From positions 173,298 to 237,297 of the forward strand of contig JAGWTR010000007.1 of the NCBI GenBank assembly GCA_028868855.1: DNA of 64,000 nt, given 5' to 3'. Of this stretch, positions 1-8,338 are shown in pieces. The notes below the pieces were generated by a model that saw nothing but the letters and a program-made list of their open reading frames with translations, did no database searches and was not told the DNA's origin. Both the position numbers and the translations under genes were made by a program. Every line of letters begins with the position of its first letter. Position 1 is the stretch's first letter. Source of the DNA: Burkholderiales bacterium. Lineage in GTDB: Bacteria; Pseudomonadota; Gammaproteobacteria; Burkholderiales; Burkholderiaceae_C.

Positions 1-1
1 G

Positions 2-121
2 TGGACACGGCTAGAAGGTGCGCTTAGCCGCGCCCTTCGATTGGGCGTATCGCCCAGCGCCATCGCCAAGCTGATTGACGATGGCGCAAAGGAAGCGCAT
101 CTGTCAGATGCGACTCACTGA
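2..121 (+). CDS. C-terminal end of a gene cut by the left edge
   Basis: An open frame enters from the left edge and stops at 119-121. The last residues read as a plausible folded C-terminus (LGVSPSAIAKLIDDGA, then KEAHLSDATH), with helix-like composition. It meets the minus-strand lipoprotein gene tail to tail, and the two stop codons overlap by a few bases, which is common for real convergent neighbours. I do not recognise the family, and with only about 39 residues visible no function is offered. Confidence 0.4.
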   Translation, partial: WTRLEGALSRALRLGVSPSAIAKLIDDGAKEAHLSDATH

Positions 122-486
122 CACTTGCCTGCGGCTTTGAGCAAAGCGTTGCACGAAGCCGCACCGCCGCCCGCCGACGCAGCAGGCTTGGCTGATGCCT
201 TGCCTTGTTGTGCCTGGCAAATGGCATCAGAGACAACGCGGCCCGTAATGCCCACAGCGCCGGTCACGTAGCAACTGTATTGCTTGCCAGCGTTGGTCTT
301 GACCACGTAGGTGGACTTCACCCCGTCATCCACTCGGTCCGAGATGGTGAAGCTGCCCTTGGGCAAGCCGAGGGTAAAGGCAGTATTTTGCTCAATAGCC
401 TCGTTGCTGACGGCAATAGATGCACAGCCTGCTGCGGATGCGATCAGGGCGAGGATTGCGAGGCGCGTAAGAAATGAGTTTTTCAT
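115..486 (-). CDS. Small exported lipoprotein, unknown function
   Basis: The 123-residue product begins with a classic lipoprotein signal: basic MKNSFLTR, a hydrophobic stretch, then a lipobox ending at Cys21 (ASAAGC). The mature part holds an Ala/Gly-rich linker near residues 95-110 and three further cysteines, so disulfides are possible. It is probably anchored in the envelope. It is the last gene of the minus-strand run that starts at vgrG but is separated from its upstream neighbour by about 100 bases, so co-transcription is uncertain. No family recognised. Confidence 0.7.
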   Translation of the reverse strand: MKNSFLTRLAILALIASAAGCASIAVSNEAIEQNTAFTLGLPKGSFTISDRVDDGVKSTYVVKTNAGKQYSCYVTGAVGITGRVVSDAICQAQQGKASAKPAASAGGGAASCNALLKAAGKCQ

Positions 487-593
487 GAGAGTTTTCGAAG
501 TTCACGAGAATTAAGGCCATGCCAGCAACGCCCTGTTGGAACTGGCGAAACAGCTTGGTAAATCCATTGCATCAATTGAGCACGTCACCACGA

Positions 594-1103
594 TCACGCA
601 TATCCTCGGTAATCATGTGGCGGCAGTATTTTGCGGAGCCATTCATCTTCTTGCGGAGGCGACAAACCTGGCCAACACGCATCCCAAGTCATTGCCGGAG
701 CCTCTACGCAGGCTGTTCTCTCTGACCAACAGACCGTTGTATTTCCCAATCCGGTGACAGCATGAACAGGCGGTTGGCGCGGGCTGCTCAGCCAGGCACG
801 GATGTCATAGTCAACCATGTTCCAAATTTGATCAAACGTGTCCGCAACGATCTCCAACCGGTACACCGCATCATCAAGGTTGGGTAGATCAGCCAACCAC
901 GGACCTTCACCCAATGTGACGCGCAACGTCAGACCTGGCGCCCAGTTGCGCACTTTGATCAAGCCTCCTCCGAAGTAGCAAGAGGCCAGGCAAGCCGCAC
1001 GGAATGCTTCCCGCAAGGCATCTGGTATCTGCATATCAATACGCTGCCGTGATGCATGCGTCAGATTGATTTTGAAACCGGAAGTTAAGTTCTCATCAAG
1101 CAT
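594..1103 (-). CDS. Hypothetical cytoplasmic protein downstream of the T6SS effector
   Basis: A 169-residue product with no signal peptide or membrane segment. The N-terminal part (residues 20-110) alternates hydrophobic and acidic stretches like a small alpha/beta domain; the last 50 residues are rich in Trp, Pro and Cys. Position, in the tail of a vgrG-effector cassette, makes a cytosolic immunity or accessory role possible, but nothing in the sequence proves it. The start is the first ATG; a later one at the MQIPDALREAF segment is an alternative. The opposite strand near 515-757 also has a protein-like frame, which lowers confidence in the 3' third. Confidence 0.55.
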   Translation of the reverse strand: MLDENLTSGFKINLTHASRQRIDMQIPDALREAFRAACLASCYFGGGLIKVRNWAPGLTLRVTLGEGPWLADLPNLDDAVYRLEIVADTFDQIWNMVDYDIRAWLSSPRQPPVHAVTGLGNTTVCWSERTACVEAPAMTWDACWPGLSPPQEDEWLRKILPPHDYRGYA

Positions 1104-1202
1104 TCAGTCAGGGCCTTCTTCCACGAGGTGCAGCCGCTATCGGCGATGCCCAAAAATTGCCCGTTTGCCCCACACGAATCCGCGATGCGTCAAAAAAATG
1201 GG

Positions 1203-1826
1203 TCATTTTGCTGCGCCTGTACCAACGTCAACATCCACAACTCGGATCACCGCAATCTGTTCAAACAGCAAATACAACAAGTTCAGGTCTTTCTGGGAAA
1301 GACGCCGAGGTTTATCTACGCGTAATGAAATGCAAGGGGCATGGACCTCCGCGTTGCATGCAAGCAGTTCATTTTCTTTTATCGGCTGAGCATCTCCCAA
1401 CACGTAGTCAATGACCGCAACGTTGGCGAGCCAATTACGGCCCTTGATCAATTTCTGCGAAGCCACGTGCCTGAAGTAGCGTCCGCCCGCATCCTCTTCT
1501 TGAATCACGGCTTGTGCATCGGGAACATTTCCCCCCTGACTTGCGGCATTGTTCAATGGGTCAGCGCAACTGATGCTCAGTCGCGCTGACATGAGTTGCT
1601 TCCGCCTCTTCAATTCCAAGCGAAAGCTGACCTTGACACCGGAGGGAGAAAATGCCTCGACGTTTGCGGCCGTCACACTAGACTTTAGATCGATCAAGTC
1701 GTAACCACAGCGTGCACTTGCTGTTGCCAGACCATCGCCGATATCAACCGCTTTCGCCAATGCAATGTGACTCATGCCGAACAGCAAAAACGAGAAAACC
1801 AATCGTTGAAATGAACGAGTTTTCAT
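1203..1826 (-). CDS. Exported protein of unknown function
   Basis: The 207-residue product starts with a Sec-type signal (MKTRSFQRLVFSFLLFGMSHIALA, cleavage expected near residue 25), so it acts in the periplasm or outside. The mature chain has about six cysteines spaced through it, suggesting disulfides. No family is recognised. It lies between a candidate periplasmic immunity gene and a cytoplasmic hypothetical, all on the minus strand, so it may be a second immunity-like or adaptor protein of the vgrG cassette; that is inference from position only. A 163-base gap separates it from the upstream gene. Confidence 0.65.
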   Translation of the reverse strand: MKTRSFQRLVFSFLLFGMSHIALAKAVDIGDGLATASARCGYDLIDLKSSVTAANVEAFSPSGVKVSFRLELKRRKQLMSARLSISCADPLNNAASQGGNVPDAQAVIQEEDAGGRYFRHVASQKLIKGRNWLANVAVIDYVLGDAQPIKENELLACNAEVHAPCISLRVDKPRRLSQKDLNLLYLLFEQIAVIRVVDVDVGTGAAK

Positions 1827-1989
1827 GCAACCACTCTTTTAAAAAAGTCTTCTGGCACAAGTTGATTTACCCCCTGACTATTTGGGAACAACGGGTGCTC
1901 AGTCAGCACCATGAGGGTATTGAAAAATGCAATTGAGCGATCAACAAGCCTTTGAGGAGTTGAATATCCCTTAGTAACAAACCAACTTC

Positions 1990-2517
1990 TTAATCACATT
2001 TAATTACAGCTGGCGAACTGGCAAACCTCCACCCAATACCAGCCCGACAAAATCCCTCTTCGCGAGAAAGAAAAAGAACTTCCTCGTCGACCCATGCATC
2101 GGATACATTGCTCTTCGTTTTGATGCGATAAAGTGCATCAATATTTCCGTCCTCATTGAAGTCCTTGAACTCTACCGCGTAAATCAAGCACCCAACAAAG
2201 CTTCCCGCGTCCGTTGCACTTCTTGAATTTGCCGTAACGTTGACAAAGGAGCAATATTCCTTGTTCTTTGCCTGCATCGCAATGAGCCACAATCTGTCTG
2301 TTCCTCTGGACGGCAGAACAAAAGCAGATTTAGCTCCATAAAATTTGACTGAACCATGGGCATCAACACCGACAAAAGCTAGCGCATTCCTCAACACTTT
2401 TTGAGGCGGCTTTTCGACGGATACTGCCATAGGGCTAGCCGACATGGCTGCTATGACATGAAATGTCGCCCCGATCAACAAACAGACACCAAGCGTCAGA
2501 CGCATCAAATATTTCAT
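1990..2517 (-). CDS. Candidate periplasmic immunity protein for the hydrolase effector
   Basis: A 175-residue protein with an N-terminal export signal (MKYLMRLTLGVCLLIGATFHVIAA). Its start codon overlaps the stop of the upstream peptidoglycan-hydrolase gene, a translational-coupling layout typical of T6SS effector-immunity pairs. An immunity protein against a cell-wall enzyme must sit in the periplasm, which agrees with the signal. The mature part has several cysteines and a KDFNEDGNIDALYRI segment resembling an FG-GAP/EF-hand-like Asp loop. Immunity function is inferred from context, not from a recognised family. Confidence 0.6.
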   Translation of the reverse strand: MKYLMRLTLGVCLLIGATFHVIAAMSASPMAVSVEKPPQKVLRNALAFVGVDAHGSVKFYGAKSAFVLPSRGTDRLWLIAMQAKNKEYCSFVNVTANSRSATDAGSFVGCLIYAVEFKDFNEDGNIDALYRIKTKSNVSDAWVDEEVLFLSREEGFCRAGIGWRFASSPAVIKCD

Positions 2518-4745
2518 TGAGAGGGTCTTTCATAGTTGACAATAATTGTCCCGCGTGGCGTCTGCATGCTTTTCTCCACATCCAAAGACACGTCATCGGT
2601 CAGCAGCCTAAACAAATATGCTGCATACCCCTGACGCTCCATATACCCATTCCCACCACCATTCACCAAAACACACACCCGCCCCACTGCGGCTGCATCA
2701 ATTCCGGCGTCAGTCACAGAATTAATGTTGTACCTGCCACCGCCAACAAATTTAGATGCCCAAAAAAATCCACCGCTATCACAGGCATTATGGGCTGAAC
2801 TTGCTATCACATCAGGATCAAATCGAGGCGACCAGCGCGCCTGCAATGACCCATTGCTGCCAGGATCCCCTGACCAGTGAATAGTTTGACCAGTAATCCG
2901 TTGATCAGAATAATTTCCAGAATGATTAGGAAGTGCGCCAGCGGATCTAAAATCTCCGTATATCACATAATTACTTAACCATGTCAACTGGAGTATTCCG
3001 CGACCATAGAACGGCCCGTAATACTGAGCCATCGGAATTCCAGGATTTGGCGCCCCACTCCCATATTCCCGCATTGTTTTCCAGCGATCGGTTTCCAAAA
3101 AAACTTGCGCAAGAAAATGGGCTTGCCTATGCCTTGATTGAATATGGTATTTCCGCATGGCTTCGTTGAGCGGAAGCACATACCTTTCTATCCTAATACG
3201 GGCCGCATTGTTTGTAATTTGATAAACCGTCGCGGGGCCGTTGGTGTGCGCTCGGTATTGATTGCCCACGCGGTCATAGTATGGGTAGCGAGGCATCAAT
3301 TGGCTCAACTCGCTAAGCGACAGCCATGCGCTTTTCCTGAAATGCCGCACAAACTGCATCGGATGAAAGTGCCAAATACTGCGATCACCCAAACCAGCAT
3401 CAGCCCAGAAAGCCATCTTTTGCACATGCTCGACGAACTTTTGCCATGAATCAGCTTCGGCCAGCGGTTGCCCGGGTTCGCGCAGATGCCCATACCTGGC
3501 CTCAAGGTCGGCAGCATCCCATTCACTGGGGGCCTTGCACACCAAATGCCGAACTTTGACGCGTGATGCTTCATCAGCGCCTTGGCACAGCGTGATCGTG
3601 CGTTGGTCATCGCAAATGCCATCGCCCGCATTGGCCGTTTGGCCCTCCTCGCGCTTTTCCCAGCCTTGCCAATGCACGAAGTCCGCATCGCTTAACTTGG
3701 CAATGGCATCAGGCGCCAGATCAACGTACCCCATGGCCGTGGCGCTGTAGCGCACCAGTTGCCAATTTTCGTTGCGCGTGGTGACGTCAGTCCCCAGAAC
3801 ACGACCGAAGCGCAGCCATTCCAGCCCGGCGCTGGGGCAGTCTGGATACAGGGCCGTGGCCAGTCTGAACAGCTCGTATTCATAGTTATCTTGAACGACC
3901 GGGGCACCTAACTGCGAGTAACTGCCATCTGCCCCTGCCACATAGGTGGTAGCGACACGCCGACCTTGTTCCAGCTTGACGGACACACACAGTGGCAACG
4001 CGTTTTGTCCAGCAGCCCCTTCAGGCAACGCAAAGTCGATGTTGCCAGGGAAGTCAATGCGATGTGCGCCGTTCTCTGCAGCACGCGGATGGCGCACTGC
4101 AAAGTCTCGATTGGCGGGAATCACAAAGTGTGCGTCACCATAGAAGTCAGCACTGCCTGCACCTTGTGTGACGGATGTACTGTCACGCCAAAATGCGCGG
4201 AGACCTGCATCGGTGGCAAAGACTTCGACGTGGCACGCTTCCCGGTCGTACAACACGCCCGCAAAGCCAAGCACGTCCTTGCGCCATACACGCAGGTTTG
4301 TTGGCCTCTGTACTGACGGACCAGGCGAGGCTTGCCTCAGCCATTCGCTAAGTTGCTGAAAGCGGTCGGGCAGCAATGAACTGCGACTGGCCAGATGCAT
4401 ATAGAGCGTATAGAACCCGACTTCGGTGTGCTCGCCCGTTTGCGTTGCGTGCCGGATCAGCACGAAGCTGGTGTCATATTGGCCCAAGCCCTCATAGGTT
4501 TCTGGCGACCGCGCAAAGCGATAAGCAACAACAACGCCATCTGCTATGGCGCGAATCGGTTCGCCACCCCCAATGACGTGTATGCCGCCATGCCAGCGAT
4601 GCACAGGGCCATGGGATGTGTTGAGGGTGCTGACGGGGTATCTGCCCTCATTGGCATCGACATGGGCTGCCAGCAGGCGGTCAAGGTACGCGTCTTCGGA
4701 CTCGTTGTTTTGCCTCGTAGGCAACACGGGATAGCTGATCAACAT
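2514..4745 (-). CDS. T6SS peptidoglycan-hydrolase effector, M23-like plus GH19-like
   Basis: A 743-residue protein with no signal peptide, as expected for cargo loaded on VgrG. Residues about 45-180 resemble an M23/LytM fold: HGGIH at 52-56, the PIRAIADGVVVAYR strand pair, TLYMHL at 113-118 and CHVEVF at 171-176. The usual HxxxD and HxH zinc ligands are altered, so peptidase activity is uncertain. A middle module (about 435-490, WHFHPMQFVRHF) is one I associate with T6SS muramidase-type effectors. Residues about 525-710 look like a GH19 chitinase/lysozyme: FLAQVFLETDRW with Glu551, REYGSG with Glu560, and GRGILQLTWLSNY at 581-593. It starts 12 bases after vgrG and overlaps the next gene, so it is probably secreted on that VgrG and attacks rival peptidoglycan. 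Confidence 0.8.
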   Translation of the reverse strand: MLISYPVLPTRQNNESEDAYLDRLLAAHVDANEGRYPVSTLNTSHGPVHRWHGGIHVIGGGEPIRAIADGVVVAYRFARSPETYEGLGQYDTSFVLIRHATQTGEHTEVGFYTLYMHLASRSSLLPDRFQQLSEWLRQASPGPSVQRPTNLRVWRKDVLGFAGVLYDREACHVEVFATDAGLRAFWRDSTSVTQGAGSADFYGDAHFVIPANRDFAVRHPRAAENGAHRIDFPGNIDFALPEGAAGQNALPLCVSVKLEQGRRVATTYVAGADGSYSQLGAPVVQDNYEYELFRLATALYPDCPSAGLEWLRFGRVLGTDVTTRNENWQLVRYSATAMGYVDLAPDAIAKLSDADFVHWQGWEKREEGQTANAGDGICDDQRTITLCQGADEASRVKVRHLVCKAPSEWDAADLEARYGHLREPGQPLAEADSWQKFVEHVQKMAFWADAGLGDRSIWHFHPMQFVRHFRKSAWLSLSELSQLMPRYPYYDRVGNQYRAHTNGPATVYQITNNAARIRIERYVLPLNEAMRKYHIQSRHRQAHFLAQVFLETDRWKTMREYGSGAPNPGIPMAQYYGPFYGRGILQLTWLSNYVIYGDFRSAGALPNHSGNYSDQRITGQTIHWSGDPGSNGSLQARWSPRFDPDVIASSAHNACDSGGFFWASKFVGGGRYNINSVTDAGIDAAAVGRVCVLVNGGGNGYMERQGYAAYLFRLLTDDVSLDVEKSMQTPRGTIIVNYERPSQ

Positions 4746-4757
4746 GGTCGAGCTGAG

Positions 4758-7700
4758 TTACGCGGAAAAGGGAAATGGCCCATTGAGCTTGAAAGTGCTT
4801 CGCGGCAAGACGGGCATAGACCAGCTCATGGTGCCTGGCCCCACCATCGACTTCTGCCCTGCTTGCACGGTAATTTGGCCTGGGCACTGGAAGGTGACGC
4901 CCCCGTTCTCGATGATGATGCTTGCGCCGCCAGATACCGCAATGACGATACGTTTGTAAGCTGCCAGGTTGACTACACCATTGGCTGTCTTGATCTCAAG
5001 CGTGCCCTTGGCTGCAATCTGAGCAGTTCCGGCTTGCGCTTGCAGATCAATCGGCCCTTGGGCTGCGATCAGCGTCAAGCCCTTGCCTGCTGCTTCGCTA
5101 CCTGGCTGAATGGCCCCCGCCAAGATGCCGATGGCCTGCCCCGTATGGATGCGTGCTTGCCCCCCCACGGCAAAATGCGTGTCCTGCCCGCTGCCGATCG
5201 TTGTGGTGTCGTTGCTGCTCAGGTGTAGGTCTTGCCCTGCCGTGATGCCGATACCCGCCTTGCCAACCATGGCGATGTTGGCGTCGGCCATGTGCGGCAC
5301 CTTGTCTTGCCCTGTGCCAGTGTTTTTGCATTGCGCATCGGCCAAAGCGTTTTGCAGACTCGTGTTGCTGACCATGCCACTCAGGCTCTTGGTCAGCGCC
5401 GCCGCAGGTGCCAGCTTGTCGTCCAGCGCGCTTTGATTGGCGCCTGTGCTGCCCGCCGTAGCGGCCAAGCCAACGGTCTGGTGCGTGGTGGTGGCTTGAT
5501 GGAAGGCACTGGCCAGTTGCTGCATCTGTTTAGCCAGGGCCATCCCTGCTGCGTTGTCGCCCGCACCTTCTCCGGATTGACCCAAGCCGTTGTTGAGCCC
5601 ATAGGTACTCAGCATCACGCCACGCACCGCTCTGAGGCCGCCCCAAGCATCCGTGCGCATCTCGAAGCCCAAGCCTCTGAATGATCCCCGGTGGTTGTCG
5701 GCCTGGTGCAGCAGGTGTCCCATCTGCAGCCATGTCTGGGCCTGCGTGGAGTGCAGTTGCATGCGCCCCTGGTTGGGCGTGTCGTCAAAGACAAGCTGGT
5801 TGTAGCCCTGTCCGCCGAACTCCTTGCTCTTGACGCCACTCAGTGCCCCAGCGTTGTTCTGGCCTTCGGCACCATCGGTTGCGGCACCCGGTGCAGCACC
5901 GTGCCAGGGCGGGCTGTTGCCACCGCTTCCAGAGCCCACCAGATTCATCTGGCCGCTGGGGCTGTGATCGGTGGACGCTGCAAAGGCACTTGTGTCGGAC
6001 GCGTCAGCCTGCCCGCCCGGCGTACGGGGGACGCCACCTTCACCCCGCCCGTTATAGAGGCTGGCCTGAACGTAGGGGCGATCGATGTCATTGCTCAAAA
6101 AGCCAACCAGCACCTCATGGCCAATGCGCGGGATGAACTGGTGGCCCATGCCAGGGCCTGACAGGCGCTGCATGACGCGCAGCCAGCAACTGTGATCGCT
6201 GTTGGCTCGCTGGGGCGCATAGGGATTGGATTGCCAGTGGAACTTGACTTTGACCCGCCCGAGCTTGTCGGTATAGAGTTCATCGGCGCCGTTGGGTGTG
6301 GTGCTGCCGTCTGGGCCAACGACGATGGCAGTCTGGGGGCCTAATGCGGTTGGGCGGGGGCGTGGCCGATGGCCGGTGTCGTCCATCAAAACCGCACGCC
6401 AGGGCACACTGCGACGCACCGCCTGGAACTGACATGCATAACCCGTCTCTGCGGCTTGCTGCTGCAAGGCTCTGGTGTCTACGGCCTCCTGGTCCACCGA
6501 GATGCTGAGTTGCGGCAGTGCGGCTTGCCCCAATGACTTGGCGATGGTGTCACTGAGGTCTTTGGGCAGATTGTTGACCCCATAGGCATCCGTGGTGGTG
6601 ATGAAAAATGATTTGTCGTCCGGTGTGAGCCCAAACGCTGACAGCGGGTCCAAAGTGGATTGGGTGATGTACATCCAAGTGCCCGCGCGCAAGGTGCGCA
6701 CAGTACCTCGGCCCAACCAAGTCTTGTAGCGGGCCTCATGGGCCTCTTGCAAACGGGTGGCGGTGAACTGGGCTTCGGCCTGGTTGCCAAAGATGTAATC
6801 GCCGGTGGGGTCGTAATTGACCAGCCAGCCTTGCAGGCTGGTGGCTTCGTCGCCACCCCATTGCTGGTTGGTGGGCACATCCGCGGTGATGGCACTGTTG
6901 CTGGCGTAATCCCAGCCTTGCACCACGGTAGCAGTCGGGCCCAGCTTGCGGATGGCGCCCAGAGCCTGGATGCTGTCTTGCACTTCCTGGCTGCTGCTTC
7001 GATGAAAGCGGATGCCCTGGCCGCCAAGGCTGCTGCCACTGGTCGGATCTTGCGGCTGATTCTTGCTGTCGACGAAGAAAACGACGGTGTGGCCCCCAGG
7101 TGCAGATTCGTCTTCCTCGACGCGCCAGCAGATGCCTTCCTCCGCCAGCAGACGACTCACGAAATCCAGATCGCTCTCACGGTACTGGACGCAGTAAGAG
7201 CGCTCGCCACCGTTGCGGGCAAACAGGCCCTGCGCGACATAGCTGGGCACATCGTCATCCCACTTCCATGCGGCGATCGAGGTGTGGTCAGCGAACACGT
7301 CCTCGACGATGTCAATGATCGATTTGCCCTGCCAGATTCGGCTGCAAAGGGTGTGGCCAAGCAAGGCGATCCAGGGTTGAACCAACAGGCCTTTGCGGGC
7401 AAATCCGCCATCAGAGCCCAGTGAATCCGCCTCCATGACGTAGCCGCTGCGCCGGGTACGACTGCCATCTGCAAGCGTGGTTTGCAATGTGATGGGACGG
7501 GCGTAGAGCTGCTTGAGCTCGACGTGGGCGTTGAGCACCAACGCGTTGATGTACAAAGCGAAAGGCTGCGACACGGCCTCGTGCAAAACGAAGCTCTCGA
7601 CCATCAAGTCGGCGGGCAGACTGCGTTCGCTGCTGGGTGCGGACAGGGTGTAGAGGCGGGTATCTGTGCCCCACTGGCCAATGATGGAGGCCAAGGCCCC

Positions 7701-7760
7701 TTGAACAGCAGACTGGATGGACGACAGCCCTCCAGCCATGCTCAATGAATCCAGACCCAT
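4758..7760 (-). CDS. vgrG: Type VI secretion spike protein VgrG
   Basis: A 1000-residue VgrG. The N-terminal half has the gp27/gp5-like features of the family: an SFVLHEAVSQPFALYI strand near residue 55, the GYVMEAD and YRESDLDFVSRLLAEEGICW segments near 110-205, and the OB-fold stretch DKLGRVKVKFHWQ...SCWLRVMQRLSGPGMGHQFIPRIGHEVLVGF (about 500-560). The C-terminal third is a long beta-rich DUF2345-type extension (DADANIAMVGKAGIGITAGQDLHLSSND region onward), longer than the minimal family and often used for cargo docking. An AGGGA-like Shine-Dalgarno (AGGGAACCC) precedes the ATG. It heads the minus-strand cassette containing the hydrolase effector. No PAAR, tube or sheath gene is in view. Confidence 0.93.
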   Translation of the reverse strand: MGLDSLSMAGGLSSIQSAVQGALASIIGQWGTDTRLYTLSAPSSERSLPADLMVESFVLHEAVSQPFALYINALVLNAHVELKQLYARPITLQTTLADGSRTRRSGYVMEADSLGSDGGFARKGLLVQPWIALLGHTLCSRIWQGKSIIDIVEDVFADHTSIAAWKWDDDVPSYVAQGLFARNGGERSYCVQYRESDLDFVSRLLAEEGICWRVEEDESAPGGHTVVFFVDSKNQPQDPTSGSSLGGQGIRFHRSSSQEVQDSIQALGAIRKLGPTATVVQGWDYASNSAITADVPTNQQWGGDEATSLQGWLVNYDPTGDYIFGNQAEAQFTATRLQEAHEARYKTWLGRGTVRTLRAGTWMYITQSTLDPLSAFGLTPDDKSFFITTTDAYGVNNLPKDLSDTIAKSLGQAALPQLSISVDQEAVDTRALQQQAAETGYACQFQAVRRSVPWRAVLMDDTGHRPRPRPTALGPQTAIVVGPDGSTTPNGADELYTDKLGRVKVKFHWQSNPYAPQRANSDHSCWLRVMQRLSGPGMGHQFIPRIGHEVLVGFLSNDIDRPYVQASLYNGRGEGGVPRTPGGQADASDTSAFAASTDHSPSGQMNLVGSGSGGNSPPWHGAAPGAATDGAEGQNNAGALSGVKSKEFGGQGYNQLVFDDTPNQGRMQLHSTQAQTWLQMGHLLHQADNHRGSFRGLGFEMRTDAWGGLRAVRGVMLSTYGLNNGLGQSGEGAGDNAAGMALAKQMQQLASAFHQATTTHQTVGLAATAGSTGANQSALDDKLAPAAALTKSLSGMVSNTSLQNALADAQCKNTGTGQDKVPHMADANIAMVGKAGIGITAGQDLHLSSNDTTTIGSGQDTHFAVGGQARIHTGQAIGILAGAIQPGSEAAGKGLTLIAAQGPIDLQAQAGTAQIAAKGTLEIKTANGVVNLAAYKRIVIAVSGGASIIIENGGVTFQCPGQITVQAGQKSMVGPGTMSWSMPVLPRSTFKLNGPFPFSA

Positions 7761-8050
7761 ATTGGGTTCCCTGACGTTGCGTTTATTTGTTTGACTTCAA
7801 CAGGGGGATTTTCAGGCCTGAACGCACGTCAGGCAGCCCCTCTAAGGTGGGTTCATGTAACCACCTGAAACGTGCGCACCATCTGAATTCAGCTTGACTG
7901 ATCACCACCAGTGGCCGCGTGGGCGGCAGTTCGGCTTGTGGCCGCATTCAGGGGCGGATTCAGCCGGTCAGAGTGATGGACGCAACCCATTGATTGATGT
8001 CCCCAACTGGCCGATGGCCGCGATTCCTGACGAAATCGCAACCAACGGCC

Positions 8051-8089
8051 ACATTCTTTGTGCTCTGGCAGAGCCAGCACAAAGAATGT
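8051..8089. repeat. Perfect 14-bp inverted repeat
   Basis: The arms ACATTCTTTGTGCT (8051-8064) and AGCACAAAGAATGT (8076-8089) are perfectly complementary, separated by 11 bases whose GGC/GCC can extend the stem. No T-run follows on either strand and the flanking genes are divergent, so an intrinsic terminator is unlikely. It could be a protein-binding site or part of a transposon end. Confidence 0.75.
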
Positions 8090-8127
8090 TCTGGATGGCT
8101 GGGGACAGCTCGATTTGGTGCTGCGTC

Positions 8128-8245
8128 CACATCAAGAATGTGACGACAAAGATGTCAACACTGTGCGCTGATGATGTCAACCATGTGCCGACACGATGAC
8201 GACCACTGTGCCAAGTCGGTGTGAACCGTGTGTCAACCTTGTGCC
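8128..8245. repeat. Phased repeat array, about 17-bp units every 22 bp
   Basis: Copies related to GATGTCAACCATGTGCC begin at about 8128, 8151, 8173, 8195 and 8218, with a further partly overlapping copy at about 8229. Spacing is 22-23 bp, so units lie on one face of the helix. The outer copies are degenerate (11-13 of 17 matches). Read on the other strand the unit is GGCACATGGTTGACATC. Possible readings are iterons of a second origin, operator sites for the downstream lipoprotein gene, or the multiple transposase-binding repeats found at the ends of IS21-family elements whose genes have been lost. Confidence 0.6.
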
Positions 8246-8338
8246 ACTCAGTGTGTTGGCCATCGTTCGCATGCGCTAATCTCCGAGGCCTGAGGCTGGC
8301 CTCAGGACCATCAAAAAATACTCAAGGGATCAAGCAAT

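Larger units (their letters stand above)
7761..8338. other. Gene-free stretch between vgrG and a divergent lipoprotein gene
   Basis: No convincing coding frame was found here. The stretch holds several GTGGCCGC/TGGCCG words between 7905 and 8050, a perfect 14-bp inverted repeat at 8051-8089, and a 22-bp-phased repeat array at about 8128-8245, each listed separately. The vgrG and lipoprotein promoters must also lie here, but I cannot place them. The repeat content looks more like the remains of mobile-element ends than a simple divergent promoter. Confidence 0.6.

Noticed and set aside
515..757. Plus-strand frame with protein-like sequence (ELAKQLGKSIASIEHV)
   Set aside because: No ATG in a usable place, no ribosome site, and it opposes the 594-1103 gene. 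Kept only as a doubt on that gene's 3' third.
1885..1915. Small hairpin GGTGCT/AGCACC between two hypothetical genes
   Set aside because: Six-base stem with no T-run on either strand; too weak to call a terminator.
7894..8199. Open frame across the repeat-rich gap upstream of the lipoprotein gene
   Set aside because: Composition is not protein-like and it runs through the inverted repeat and phased array.
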